The notes below the pieces were generated by a model. The model worked only from the letters and a program-made list of their open reading frames with translations. It was not told where the DNA came from and did not search any database. Shown piece after piece: positions 53,057 to 61,377 of a stretch of 64,000 bases of DNA (the stretch's first letter is position 1; every line of letters starts with the position of its first letter). Both the position numbers and the translations under genes were made by a program. The DNA comes from Marinoscillum pacificum (GTDB lineage: Bacteria > Bacteroidota > Bacteroidia > Cytophagales > Cyclobacteriaceae). Where the stretch lies: contig NZ_JAMZMJ010000015.1 of NCBI RefSeq assembly GCF_024714495.1, forward strand, positions 62,001 through 126,000, read 5' to 3'.

Positions 53057-53551
53057 TTAAAAATCACTGAACTTTGGTAGATCGATCGTGTCCTTTTTTA
53101 ATTCTTCTATAGAACGAAGGTCTTGACAATTAGCTTTTGCGCTTCTAAATGGATGCAACTGTTTTACCCATTGATTAAAATCTAAAGAATCTTGAGATGT
53201 AAAGTCAATGGCCTTTCTCATTCTGTGAAATTTCAAGTGACCTTTTAAGGAATTATCAGAATAAATCAGCCAGTGAAGCGTGTCTTGTTCTAATGTTGCT
53301 GAATGAACGAAGCTGATTACTCCTTGAAATTCACCCTGAACAAATTGATTTGCAATTAGCGTATCATTCGTTATTGTATAATCTGTTTGGTTTAACAATC
53401 CGGGAATATGAACCTGCTCTGAGATATGAAGTTCTACATAACTCCCATGATATGAGCACATGCACCAGCTTCCCTCAAATTTGTTAGTTTCAGGATTCCG
53501 TGATTGCAATAGAAGGATTATTGATAACAAATACAGCTTGGTGTTAATCAT
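53057..53551 (-). CDS. Exported hypothetical protein (164 aa)
   Basis: It has a short hydrophobic start (MINTKLYLLSIILLLQS), then FEGSWCMCSYHGSYVELHIS and beta strands as in lipocalin-like or META-type small secreted proteins. No family was recognised. It overlaps the upstream ABM-like gene by 8 bases, suggesting one transcript. It is convergent with the membrane-protein gene at 52032. Confidence 0.55.
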   Translation of the reverse strand: MINTKLYLLSIILLLQSRNPETNKFEGSWCMCSYHGSYVELHISEQVHIPGLLNQTDYTITNDTLIANQFVQGEFQGVISFVHSATLEQDTLHWLIYSDNSLKGHLKFHRMRKAIDFTSQDSLDFNQWVKQLHPFRSAKANCQDLRSIEELKKDTIDLPKFSDF

Positions 53552-53873
53552 TCCTAATCACCTCAAATTGCCCGGGAGATACTTTGATAGGATCCGGAAA
53601 ACCTTTGCCCAGGACCTTCATTTGATCTTCATTCAGTCCATCTTCATTGTCAAATCCGCTATTCACCACTGCCTGAAATGATTCATATGAATCCCAAACC
53701 ACGATATTGACAAAGTTGAAGGTATTCTCAGCGTTGATAGACTTGTAAAACGTGGAGCTAACAAAGCCGGGTTTAGACTTGAAGTAGTTGATGTAAATAT
53801 CTCGCACCTTGATAGCCATTTCTTCATGACCTTCCGGTACTTCTATAGAGTTGATGACACTTATTGGTTTCAT
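53544..53873 (-). CDS. Antibiotic biosynthesis monooxygenase (ABM)-like protein
   Basis: Start 53873 (MKPISVINSIEVPEGHEEMA) is preferred over an upstream frame extension to 53930. The 109-residue protein has the dimeric alpha-beta barrel layout: VINSIEVPEG, PGFVSSTFYKSINAENTFNF, VNIVVWDSYESFQAVV. Family members are small cofactor-free monooxygenases or heme-degrading enzymes; no specific substrate can be named. No known gene for such a pathway is beside it. Confidence 0.75.
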   Translation of the reverse strand: MKPISVINSIEVPEGHEEMAIKVRDIYINYFKSKPGFVSSTFYKSINAENTFNFVNIVVWDSYESFQAVVNSGFDNEDGLNEDQMKVLGKGFPDPIKVSPGQFEVIRND

Positions 53874-54181
53874 AGTAGCGTTTATAACCGAAAGTTCGCA
53901 CAAAACTTTAATTCCAAGCGGATCCAACATGCTTTTTTGAAGGGTGTATAGTTCGTGTTGGGGTCTGTGATCCCCACTATTGGGTAAATAATTCTACGAT
54001 TTTAAAGGTGATGGATCTATTAGATAGTATTGGTATTCGTATTTAAAGTTCAATTAATCAGTGAGTTACGTGATTTTTATTGGGTAGGTGACTAATTGGA
54101 ACGGTTATCGTCTATGTTAAGTCAACCACAGTTTAAATACACACATCTCGAGCTTAGGCGAGGGACTAAATCTTACACACT

Positions 54182-54379
54182 ATGAATGAGCTAATAATTA
54201 AAGGAAACTGGAACGAATTGAAAGGTAAGTTGAAGCAGAAATATGCTGACTTAACTGATGATGATTTGGTGTACTTAGAAGGCAAAGAAGAAGAACTTCT
54301 AGGAAAGCTTCAGCAAAAAACTGGACGCAGCAAAGAAGAGATTAAGGAAGAATTGATGTCTGAACTTGAAAAAATATAA
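54182..54379 (+). CDS. CsbD family stress protein
   Basis: The 65-residue protein has the CsbD pattern [20 protein letters not shown] and [15 protein letters not shown]. CsbD proteins are induced in general stress in many bacteria; the mechanism is unknown. It is followed after 5 bases by a coiled-coil lipoprotein gene, and the two share a terminator at 54823. Confidence 0.93.
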   Translation: MNELIIKGNWNELKGKLKQKYADLTDDDLVYLEGKEEELLGKLQQKTGRSKEEIKEELMSELEKI

Positions 54380-54384
54380 GAGCC

Positions 54385-54786
54385 ATGAAAACTTTATTAA
54401 CAATCGGAGGGACATTTTTAGCCTGTATCATTTTATTCACACAGTGTAATAACCCTCAGCGAGCGCAAAACGAATGGGCTGAAGAAAGAGCAGAATTGAA
54501 AGCAGAGGTCAATGAGACGATTGACAACATTGATGCGAAAATTCAAGAGACAAAAAGCAAAATGGCCGATGCTTCTGATGACATGAAAAGAAAATGGGAA
54601 GCGTCAAAAGACAACCTGGAAAGAACCAAAGAGAACTTGGAAGACAGATTGGAAGAGATCGACGATTCTACAGAGTCAAACTGGGAAGAGTTTGAGGATA
54701 CTGTAGAGGATGGATTAGACAATGCGAAAAGGGACTTGAAAGCATTCGGGGAAGAGTTTAAAGACTTCTTCAAAAACGAAGCATAG
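54385..54786 (+). CDS. Coiled-coil lipoprotein
   Basis: The 133-residue lipoprotein (signal MKTLLTIGGTFLACIILFTQC, lipobox FTQC) is followed by a single long charged helix (ELKAEVNETIDNIDAKIQ and onward) with an acidic second half. It resembles the sll1863-type stress proteins often found beside CsbD genes. It probably lies in the periplasm and may contact envelope surfaces under stress (inference). Confidence 0.75.
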   Translation: MKTLLTIGGTFLACIILFTQCNNPQRAQNEWAEERAELKAEVNETIDNIDAKIQETKSKMADASDDMKRKWEASKDNLERTKENLEDRLEEIDDSTESNWEEFEDTVEDGLDNAKRDLKAFGEEFKDFFKNEA

Positions 54787-54822
54787 ACTTTCAATACTTG
54801 TGACCACAACCACAAACAGCTT

Positions 54823-54853
54823 AAAAGCCACCTCATCGGGTGGCTTTTGTTAT
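54823..54853 (+). terminator. Rho-independent terminator of the csbD operon
   Basis: Stem AAAAGCCACC/GGTGGCTTTT (54823-54832 and 54839-54848) with loop TCATCG, then GTTATTTTT. It is symmetric and could also serve the convergent gene ending at 54856. Confidence 0.85.
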
Positions 54854-54855
54854 TT

Positions 54856-55263
54856 TTAATCCGTTTTAATAGTTGAAATGGAAGGTCGATCTTTATCATA
54901 TCTGATGGTAATTGAATTAACAGAATCGACGAGGATACGATCGAAAAACTCGTGATTATGAGTTGTCAAATGGATGGTTTTTGCACTTGTAAAAACTAAG
55001 CTATCCACTTGATATTGGTAACTAATTGTATATGATCCTATGTATATTTCTGTCCCATTATGACTTTGAGACATTTCTTCATTTGCTTTTATAGAAACAA
55101 TCGTTCCAACAGCTTCTCCCTGATAGGTCTCAAGCTTGTTTCGATAGATGATATCTGGAACAAATTTGAAAGCTATTAATGATCCAATAATTAAGAGAAT
55201 AACAATTGTGCCTGTCAGGTTTTTCCATTCGAACAGGTGATACCAGGGAATTTTATTCGCCAT
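54856..55263 (-). CDS. DUF3592-like small membrane protein
   Basis: ATG 55263 gives 135 residues. One membrane helix (about 15-35, LTGTIVILLIIGSLIAFKF) is followed by a beta domain (EAVGTIVSIKANEEMSQS, YTISYQYQVDSLVFTSAKT) that ends SITIRYDKDRPS. The layout is close to DUF3592. The function is unknown. It is downstream of, and co-directional with, the ElaA-like gene (14-base gap). Confidence 0.65.
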   Translation of the reverse strand: MANKIPWYHLFEWKNLTGTIVILLIIGSLIAFKFVPDIIYRNKLETYQGEAVGTIVSIKANEEMSQSHNGTEIYIGSYTISYQYQVDSLVFTSAKTIHLTTHNHEFFDRILVDSVNSITIRYDKDRPSISTIKTD

Positions 55264-55277
55264 GATCAATTATAGCT

Positions 55278-55727
55278 TTAGAACTCCAATATCATATGAA
55301 TATGATCTATGCCATCTTCATCGTACACTTCACCAACTTCCTCGAAACCAAGTGAGTTGTAAAATTTCAGCGCATAGCATTGAGCGCCGATCTTGATAGG
55401 TTCATTTCCAAACAGTTCTTGACAAGCTTTAATGCCACGCTCCATTACCACTCTGCCCAATCCAGATCCACGAGTAGCAGGAGAGGTAACCACACGACCT
55501 ATTGAGACTTCTTTGAAAGTAACACCAGCCGGAACGATCCGCACATAAGCAGCTAGTTGACTGTCCTGATGTAGTAGGAGGTGATAGCACGCTTGATCTT
55601 TATCATCCAGGTCCAGAAATACACAGTTTTGCTCCACCACAAATACTTCACTTCGCAACCTCAGCAGGTCATAAAGCTCGGTATTTGTCAGTTCTTCAAA
55701 AGTCTTGATATGATGGGAGTAGTTCAT
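55278..55727 (-). CDS. elaA: GNAT N-acetyltransferase, ElaA-like
   Basis: ATG 55727 gives 149 residues (an upstream TTG adds five). The family start LYDLLRLRSEVFVVEQ and the acetyl-CoA loop VVTSPATRGSGLGRVVME are clear, and the end ALKFYNSLGFEEVGEVYDEDGI is typical of ElaA. The acceptor is not known. Confidence 0.87.
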   Translation of the reverse strand: MNYSHHIKTFEELTNTELYDLLRLRSEVFVVEQNCVFLDLDDKDQACYHLLLHQDSQLAAYVRIVPAGVTFKEVSIGRVVTSPATRGSGLGRVVMERGIKACQELFGNEPIKIGAQCYALKFYNSLGFEEVGEVYDEDGIDHIHMILEF

Positions 55728-55784
55728 CGTTTGTAAAGTCAAATTTGGAACTGCTAGTTATTTATAGACTTGCCCAATTCCAAA

Positions 55785-56333
55785 TCACGATTCCATCCAT
55801 TTTGGGTTTTCCTTCTCGATCTCTTTCGTGATAGGGCAGTCAGCATCGTGTGCGCCAGGTAGGTAGCCAGTACTCATCAAGAATTCATTCACGATTTCAC
55901 CACCAGTAAACTTGAAGGTCTTTTTGAAAAGCTTCATCCATTCCTGTAATGTGAGAGGGTGATGGTGATCTAGCCATTTTTCAAATGAACCAAACTCTTT
56001 CTGAAGTTCTTTGATTTTTTTGGCGTTGACGATTGCTGCATTTACTTTGAGCTTGTTACGAATGATTTGTGGATCGGAGAGGAGGCGTTCTCGATCCGTT
56101 TCACCATAAGCAGCCACTTTGTCGATCTGGAAGTTGTCATAAGCCATACGAAAGCCTTCTTCCTTCTTCAGAATAGTCTCCCAACTGAGCCCTGCTTGAT
56201 TGATTTCCATGACAAGTCTGCCAAATAGTTCATCGTCATCATGGATGGGGAATCCGTAGTAGTTGTCGTGGTATTTCTGATGAAAAGATCGTCGGGGTTC
56301 TGGGATGTTAGGAATCGCTTTGCAATAGGACAT
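55785..56333 (-). CDS. tag: DNA-3-methyladenine glycosylase I
   Basis: The 182-residue protein has the Tag layout: Cys 4 and an early His as zinc-snap ligands with a late HDADC pair (His and Cys), and the base pocket AGLSWETILKKEEGFR with the conserved Glu. It removes 3-methyladenine from alkylated DNA. It is a single gene; a 1.1-kb repeat-rich spacer lies upstream. Confidence 0.93.
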   Translation of the reverse strand: MSYCKAIPNIPEPRRSFHQKYHDNYYGFPIHDDDELFGRLVMEINQAGLSWETILKKEEGFRMAYDNFQIDKVAAYGETDRERLLSDPQIIRNKLKVNAAIVNAKKIKELQKEFGSFEKWLDHHHPLTLQEWMKLFKKTFKFTGGEIVNEFLMSTGYLPGAHDADCPITKEIEKENPKWMES

Positions 56334-56400
56334 AGTTGGTTGTAATTGGTTCGAAACAGTGTTTACGAATTAGGTGGAGTAAAGATACTATCTGTTTTAG

Positions 56401-57240
56401 AATTCGTGGAGCGACTTTTTTTATCGTTATTTCCCTCTCTTCTCAAGGGAGGGATTAAGGGAGGGTTCTTTTTTAAAGATCAAGTATTCCCTGAATTTCA
56501 AGGTCATGAGCTTTCACACCCTTTAGGGAAGGGGCAAATGAAAGTTGATTAAATGAGGTTAATTGTTACTAAATCTCAGACTCCTCCTAGAATCCATTTC
56601 AATGAAGGTTAATAAAGTCAATACAACCAGGATTGGGGGAGTGACGTTCTGGTTTCGTCATTGCTTTGTCGGCCACCCCTGAGTTACAGTTGTAAATAGC
56701 ATTATATAAAAGGTCTTATAATAACACTAAGGGAATCTAATTCGCTATTTAATGGGATAGACTCCCTTATAATCCATTTTAATTATAGCCAAGACAGTCA
56801 ATACAACTAGAATTCGTGGAGCGACTTTTTTACCGTTATTTCCCTCTCTTCTCAAGAGAGGGATTAAGAGAGGGTTCATTTTTAAAGATCAATTATTATC
56901 TGAATTTCTGGGTAATGAGCTTTCACACCCTTTAGTTTCGTAGTTATCGAGAGGGACAAATGAAAGCTGATTATATGATAATAATATTTACTAAACCTCA
57001 GACTCCCCTAGAATCCATTTCAATGACGGTTTAAGAAGTCAATACAACAAAGATTCGGGGAGTGACGTTTTTGTTTCGTCATTCCCTGAGTTACATGAGT
57101 AAGTAGCATTCTATTGAAGATCTTGATGTAACTCTAAGGGAATCTAATTAGCAAAATGACGTGATAGACTCTCCTATAATCCAATTTAATTGCGGTCAAG
57201 AAAGTCAATAAATCATGGATTCGGATAGTGACGCTTCCTT
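56401..57240. repeat. Tandem duplication of a ~410-bp unit made of hairpin repeats
   Basis: Unit 1 runs 56401-56810 and unit 2 from 56811 to about 57240; both open with AATTCGTGGAGCGACTTTTT. In order each holds a CCCTCTCTTCTCAAG...GAGGG stem, GAGCTTTCACACCCTTTAG, an ACTCC(C)CCTAGAATCC...GATTCGGGGAGTGACG hairpin, a CCCTGAGTTAC...TAAGGGAATCT hairpin and a second ACTCCCTTATAATCC-type hairpin. No reading frame of note was found in the 56334-57274 spacer. It lies directly upstream of the TPP riboswitch. Confidence 0.88.
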
Positions 57241-57274
57241 TTGGAAACTCCCCATTTGCATTCTACATTTGCCG

Positions 57275-57366
57275 CAAATGGGGTGCTTGCTGTGTTGGCA
57301 GGCTGAGATGATACCCAGGAGTTATGCTCCGCACCTGATCCGGATAATACCGGCGTAGGGATTTTG
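57275..57366 (+). promoter_or_regulatory. TPP riboswitch (THI element)
   Basis: Key parts are in order: P1 arm CAAAT with ATTTTG, GGGGTGC, the pyrimidine sensor GGCTGAGATGATACCC, then ACCTGATCCGGATAATACCG and GCGTAGGGA for the pyrophosphate sensor. P3 is short (GGAGTTATGCTCC). A hairpin AGGCTTT...AAAGCCT follows at 57368-57393, a candidate expression platform, though it lacks a T-run. The regulated gene begins at 57430. Confidence 0.95.
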
Positions 57367-57429
57367 AAGGCTTTCGCAGTTCTGCTAAAGCCTGGTTCAT
57401 CTCCTCATTTCATTGAAAACGAATAACCA

Positions 57430-58035
57430 ATGATCGAGGAATTTTTCATGCAATTGACCTGGTTGCAAGGGCTGGGTACACTTTTCGGGATTGTGCAGGT
57501 AGTTCTAGCCCGACAAAACAACATTCACAATTACCTTTTCGGAATCGTATCTATTCTTATGAGCATTTGGGTGCTCTACCAAAGTGCATTGTACGCAGAC
57601 ATTTTGTTGCATCTCTATTACCTGATTATGAGTATTTACGGGTGGTTTTATTGGCAGTTTGGCCAACAAAAAGCAGAGACACCTATTTCCACTTCAGATA
57701 AGTCAGAACACCTGAAAGCACTTGGCATAGTCTTAGGTTGTTTTGCCCTGATGAGCTATTGGCTATCATTTCACACCGATTCCGATGTGCCAATTTGGGA
57801 TGCGGTGGTTAGTGCTTTTGCCTGGGCTGGAATGTGGCTTATGGCTAAACGCAAATTGGAAAATTGGATTTACCTGAACATCAGCAACATCATTTCAATT
57901 CCATTGTTGGTTTACAAAGAGTTGTACATTTATGCAGGGATGACGGTGTTTTTGTTCATCATGGGCACATCAGGATATCTGAAATGGAGAAGCATCATGA
58001 GAAAAGAGGAAGGAGGAGTTTATGCGGCAGCTTAA
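57430..58035 (+). CDS. pnuT: PnuC-family transporter, probably thiamine-specific (PnuT)
   Basis: The 201-residue protein has about seven membrane helices and the PnuC pattern: GTLFGIVQVVLARQNN, YLIMSIYGWFYWQFG, and aromatic residues in WAGMWLMAKRKLENWIYL. PnuC members carry nicotinamide riboside; those behind TPP riboswitches carry thiamine. The riboswitch just upstream supports thiamine or its precursors as substrate (inference). No TonB receptor or thiamine pyrophosphokinase gene is beside it. It overlaps the next gene by 14 bases. Confidence 0.9.
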   Translation: MIEEFFMQLTWLQGLGTLFGIVQVVLARQNNIHNYLFGIVSILMSIWVLYQSALYADILLHLYYLIMSIYGWFYWQFGQQKAETPISTSDKSEHLKALGIVLGCFALMSYWLSFHTDSDVPIWDAVVSAFAWAGMWLMAKRKLENWIYLNISNIISIPLLVYKELYIYAGMTVFLFIMGTSGYLKWRSIMRKEEGGVYAAA

Positions 58036-59026
58036 GGATCAATTGACAGATGCTCCAGTGTTTAGCAAAGAGGTTTTGAATTGGATTGTCAACGAAAACC
58101 TATGGAATATCTGGGTTCCGAAACAGTTTGGTGGATTAGAATTATCGTTAAAAGATGGACTAAAGAAGCTGCAAATATTGGCTAGATTAGATGGTAGTTT
58201 GGGTTGGACGGTTACGTTGTGCAGTGGAGCTAATTTCTTCATTGGCAATCTGAAGCCTGTAGTAGCGAATGAGCTTTTTAAATCTCCAGCAATCTTCGGA
58301 GGAAGCGGAGGAATGTTTGGAACAGCTACCAAACAAGGAGATTCCTACAGGTTAAACGGAACCTGGCGTTATACAACTGGCGCACCTTACCTGACACACT
58401 TTACGCTGAATGCCCGGATTATTGAGAATGGCAAGGAGCAATTCAACGAGGATGGAACACCAAAATTTCTATCGTTTATGATTCCTGCCGACCATGTTAA
58501 GATCATTGAAGACTGGAATACGATGGGGTTAAAAGCTTCTGCCACGCATTCGTTTGAAGTGAATGATGTGATAGTCAATGAGCGTTACAGTTTTGTTTAC
58601 AATGAGTTCCATCAACCGCAGGATATCTTCAAGATTCATTTTTCTGTTTTTGCTGATCTGACACTTTGGGTAAACTATGTAGGGATGGCAGAGCATTATC
58701 TGGAAGAGGCAATGAAAGTTGCTCAAAAAATGGATTACGAGCATTTGAACATAGTGATTGCTCATGCTAATGAAAAGATCAATGAACGAGCTACGGAAGT
58801 GATTTCCTTAATTGAAGAAGCTGGTCAATTTAGCGAAGAACTGATTTCTGACATTCATCAAGATGCAGCCAAATCAGTCAAACAATTGTCTGCTTCAATC
58901 ATTGGCTTGCATCCGTTGCTCGGGGTAAAAGCCAGCAGAGAAGACCATATCCTCAATCAGATTTTCAGAGATTACTTTACAGGAACTCAGCATCATATTT
59001 TTACTAGTGGCAATGAAAATCATTGA
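58022..59026 (+). CDS. Acyl-CoA-dehydrogenase-like flavoprotein
   Basis: The 334-residue protein has the ACAD fold: N-terminal helices with WNIWVPKQFGGLELSLKDGLK, the middle beta domain with GDSYRLNGTWRYTTGAPYLTHF, and a helical C-terminus (HPLLGVKASREDHILNQIFRDYFTGTQHH). It is shorter than the usual 380-400 residues. The layout is nearer to two-component flavin monooxygenases (HsaA/HpaH-like) than to true dehydrogenases. It overlaps pnuT by 14 bases, so it is under the TPP riboswitch too. A role in thiamine precursor oxidation is possible but unproven. Confidence 0.8.
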   Translation: MRQLKDQLTDAPVFSKEVLNWIVNENLWNIWVPKQFGGLELSLKDGLKKLQILARLDGSLGWTVTLCSGANFFIGNLKPVVANELFKSPAIFGGSGGMFGTATKQGDSYRLNGTWRYTTGAPYLTHFTLNARIIENGKEQFNEDGTPKFLSFMIPADHVKIIEDWNTMGLKASATHSFEVNDVIVNERYSFVYNEFHQPQDIFKIHFSVFADLTLWVNYVGMAEHYLEEAMKVAQKMDYEHLNIVIAHANEKINERATEVISLIEEAGQFSEELISDIHQDAAKSVKQLSASIIGLHPLLGVKASREDHILNQIFRDYFTGTQHHIFTSGNENH

Positions 59027-59074
59027 TTGATTAAGGGGTAGGCAAACAATAAGTCTTACCTATCTTTGAACCTT

Positions 59075-59869
59075 ATGGAATTAGCAAACAATCCATTAGG
59101 CTTGAGAATAGTGAATACCACTCGCTATGTGACTCCTTTACGTGAAGGAGGCTCCATGCCAGGAATCATAGAAGCTGATGATGGCTTCAACTATGTACTG
59201 AAGTTTAAAGGTGCAGGTCAAGGCACCAAAGCATTGATTGCGGAACTAATAGGTGGAGAAATCGCGCGCATGTTAGGTTTTAATATGCCTGAGTTGGTGT
59301 ATGTAAACTTGGCGGAAGGATTTGGTCGTCTGGAAGGTGATGAAGAGATTCAGGATTTGCTTCAAGGAAGTGTTGGTCTCAATCTGGGCTTGCATTATTT
59401 GTCAGGAGCAATCACATTCGATCCAGTGGCAACGGATCTTGATCTGAAACTATCTTCTCAAATCGTTTGGTTGGATGCCTTACTAATGAATATGGACCGA
59501 ACTGTTCGTAATACCAATATGCTTTGGTGGCATAAGGAGCTTTGGCTCATTGATCACGGTGCTTCGCTTTACTGGCATCATAGCTGGAACAAAACCGATG
59601 GTAAGCAACCGTTTCCAATAGTTTCCAAACACGTGTTGCTTCATAAAGCCAATCAACTAGATACTGTCGATGCAGAATTTCGTCCGTTGCTAAGTGAGGA
59701 GGTTATTGATCGCATTGTCAATTCCATTCCTGATGATTGGCTGGATGACCGATCATTTGAAACAGCCGATGCTCAACGACAAGTCTACAAAGACTTTCTA
59801 ATTACTCGTGTGTCCAATTCTCAACTATTTGTAAAAGAAGCTGAAGATGCAAGACAATCACTTGTTTGA
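59075..59869 (+). CDS. HipA-like kinase
   Basis: The ATG at 59075 is chosen; an upstream TTG at 59066 overlaps a TATCTTTG promoter element (59061-59068). The ~264-residue protein has a kinase-like fold of the HipA C-terminal type: KALIAELIGGEIARMLG, catalytic NMDRTVRNTNML (Asp, Asn) and metal-binding LIDHGASLYW. It has no HipA N-terminal barrel and no HipB partner. It overlaps the DUF3037 gene by 23 bases; this kinase-DUF3037 pairing recurs in bacteria, but its targets are unknown. Confidence 0.85.
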   Translation: MELANNPLGLRIVNTTRYVTPLREGGSMPGIIEADDGFNYVLKFKGAGQGTKALIAELIGGEIARMLGFNMPELVYVNLAEGFGRLEGDEEIQDLLQGSVGLNLGLHYLSGAITFDPVATDLDLKLSSQIVWLDALLMNMDRTVRNTNMLWWHKELWLIDHGASLYWHHSWNKTDGKQPFPIVSKHVLLHKANQLDTVDAEFRPLLSEEVIDRIVNSIPDDWLDDRSFETADAQRQVYKDFLITRVSNSQLFVKEAEDARQSLV

Positions 59870-60230
59870 GTATGCGATGATTCGACTCGTTCCTCTGGTA
59901 GAGCGAGGTGAATTCATCAACATTGGAGTAGGACTTTATAGTTCTGGCCATCGATTCTGCGATTGTGTATTTCATTTGGATGCAGAACGCATCAATGCTC
60001 TATTCAAAGAAGTAGATGTGGAGCTTGTTCAGCAATATGTAAATTCCTTTGAGAAGATCTGCCGAGGAGAAAAGGATGGAGGACCAATTGCTCAGTTATC
60101 CATGCCTGAGCGTTTTCGTTGGTTGACGGCAAGTCGTAGTACGATTATTCAGTGTTCTCCAGTTCATATCGGCTATACCCAAAATCCTGAAAAGAGCTTA
60201 AAACGGTTGTTTGAGGAGATGGTGGGGTAG
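59847..60230 (+). CDS. DUF3037 family protein
   Basis: The 127-residue protein contains LFEYAMIRLVPLVERGEFIN and IGVGLYSSGHRFCDC, the conserved start of DUF3037, then PERFRWLTASRSTIIQCSPVH. No catalytic role is known. It always seems to stand beside HipA-like kinases, so it may be a substrate, inhibitor or sensor of that kinase (inference). Confidence 0.85.
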   Translation: MQDNHLFEYAMIRLVPLVERGEFINIGVGLYSSGHRFCDCVFHLDAERINALFKEVDVELVQQYVNSFEKICRGEKDGGPIAQLSMPERFRWLTASRSTIIQCSPVHIGYTQNPEKSLKRLFEEMVG

Positions 60231-60332
60231 GTTCTTCATATCAATGTTTTAAGTTTTAAGTGATTTGAAGAACCCGTTTGAAACTAAAGTCGTTATTATT
60301 GATATTCGTACATTCGAATAAAAGACTAAGCA

Positions 60333-60716
60333 ATGAAATTTTATAGTAGAAAGTGGATCAAACCGGAAGATTTAAATCCTAACGGAAGTCTTTTTGGAGG
60401 TCAGTTACTCAGCTGGATAGACGAGGAAGCAGCCATTTTCGCCATGTGTCAATTGGGGAATAACAAACATATTGTTACCAAATTCATTTCAGAAATTGAC
60501 TTCAAGAGTTCAGCTAAGACGGGTGATATCATCGAAATGGGAATGGAAGTGGTCAAGTTTGGTCAATCTTCACTTACACTAAAATGTTTGGTACGAAATA
60601 AGGTCACCAAAGAAGAGATCATCACCATCGATAAAATCGTATTTGTGAATCTGGATGCAGATGGAAAACCACAGCCACATGGAAAGGTTGAAGTAATTAA
60701 CGATTTGCCTGAATAG
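60333..60716 (+). CDS. Acyl-CoA thioesterase (hotdog fold, YciA-like)
   Basis: The 127-residue protein has the family segment DLNPNGSLFGGQLLSWIDEEAA with the catalytic Asp of the YciA/BACH group (residues about 13-34; key GGxLLxWxDE), and VTKFISEIDFKSSAKTGD. It hydrolyses acyl-CoA esters. Alone between two unrelated genes. Confidence 0.88.
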   Translation: MKFYSRKWIKPEDLNPNGSLFGGQLLSWIDEEAAIFAMCQLGNNKHIVTKFISEIDFKSSAKTGDIIEMGMEVVKFGQSSLTLKCLVRNKVTKEEIITIDKIVFVNLDADGKPQPHGKVEVINDLPE

Positions 60717-60730
60717 TGAATTTGAATGTT

Positions 60731-61183
60731 CTATTCAATAGGTAAGTCATTTCCTGAATTGCGATGTTTAAGTCGTTTGATGACTAGAAACCCCACAAGT
60801 ATGAAACCGTATATCCATATCAAAACATTAAACGCATTCATTTGGCTTTTTTTTTGGATTTGTTTTTTCGTGATTGGGAATAGCGTGTGCTGCTCGGATT
60901 GGATTTGATAGATGTCATTTTTTTCACTCCAACTCACGAATCTTTGCCATTTATTCGGGAAATATACGGTTATGGAATCTTCTGGTTTAATTTCATTGAA
61001 TAGAGGCTCGAATTGGCTGTGAAAAGTTTCATCAAGGCGGTAAGTTTCCAGGTTGTTTTCAAATAAAATGATCAATCGTTGGACGGATGAATTTGATCTT
61101 CCTCCTGATGACTCCCACGTGGTATTGATATATCTCACTTTACTTGTGCATGTTTCTAGATCCAAAAGTGAAATTCGGCTCAT
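60731..61183 (-). CDS. Hypothetical membrane-anchored protein (150 aa)
   Basis: The N-terminal ~100 residues form a beta domain (VRYINTTWESSGGRSNSSVQ, PEDSITVYFPNKWQR), followed by one helix (MNAFNVLIWIYGFILVGFLVI) and a basic end. The beta part resembles DUF3592-like modules in reverse order with respect to the helix. The function is unknown. It is convergent with the thioesterase gene. Confidence 0.6.
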   Translation of the reverse strand: MSRISLLDLETCTSKVRYINTTWESSGGRSNSSVQRLIILFENNLETYRLDETFHSQFEPLFNEIKPEDSITVYFPNKWQRFVSWSEKNDIYQIQSEQHTLFPITKKQIQKKSQMNAFNVLIWIYGFILVGFLVIKRLKHRNSGNDLPIE

Positions 61184-61377
61184 GTAGAAATGCCCAATAA
61201 AACGGTAAATAGTTGTTCGCTTCTAAAAGCAAGAAAGTACTCTTCTCACTAGTGAGATAAAGGCTGCTTCTGTTACCCATGATTTGGCTGGTTGATAAAA
61301 AAATGTGTAGCTGTCAATGAAGTCATCTACATACTATAGCTACCACCAAACTAATCAAATTTTCAGAGATCTAAGAC

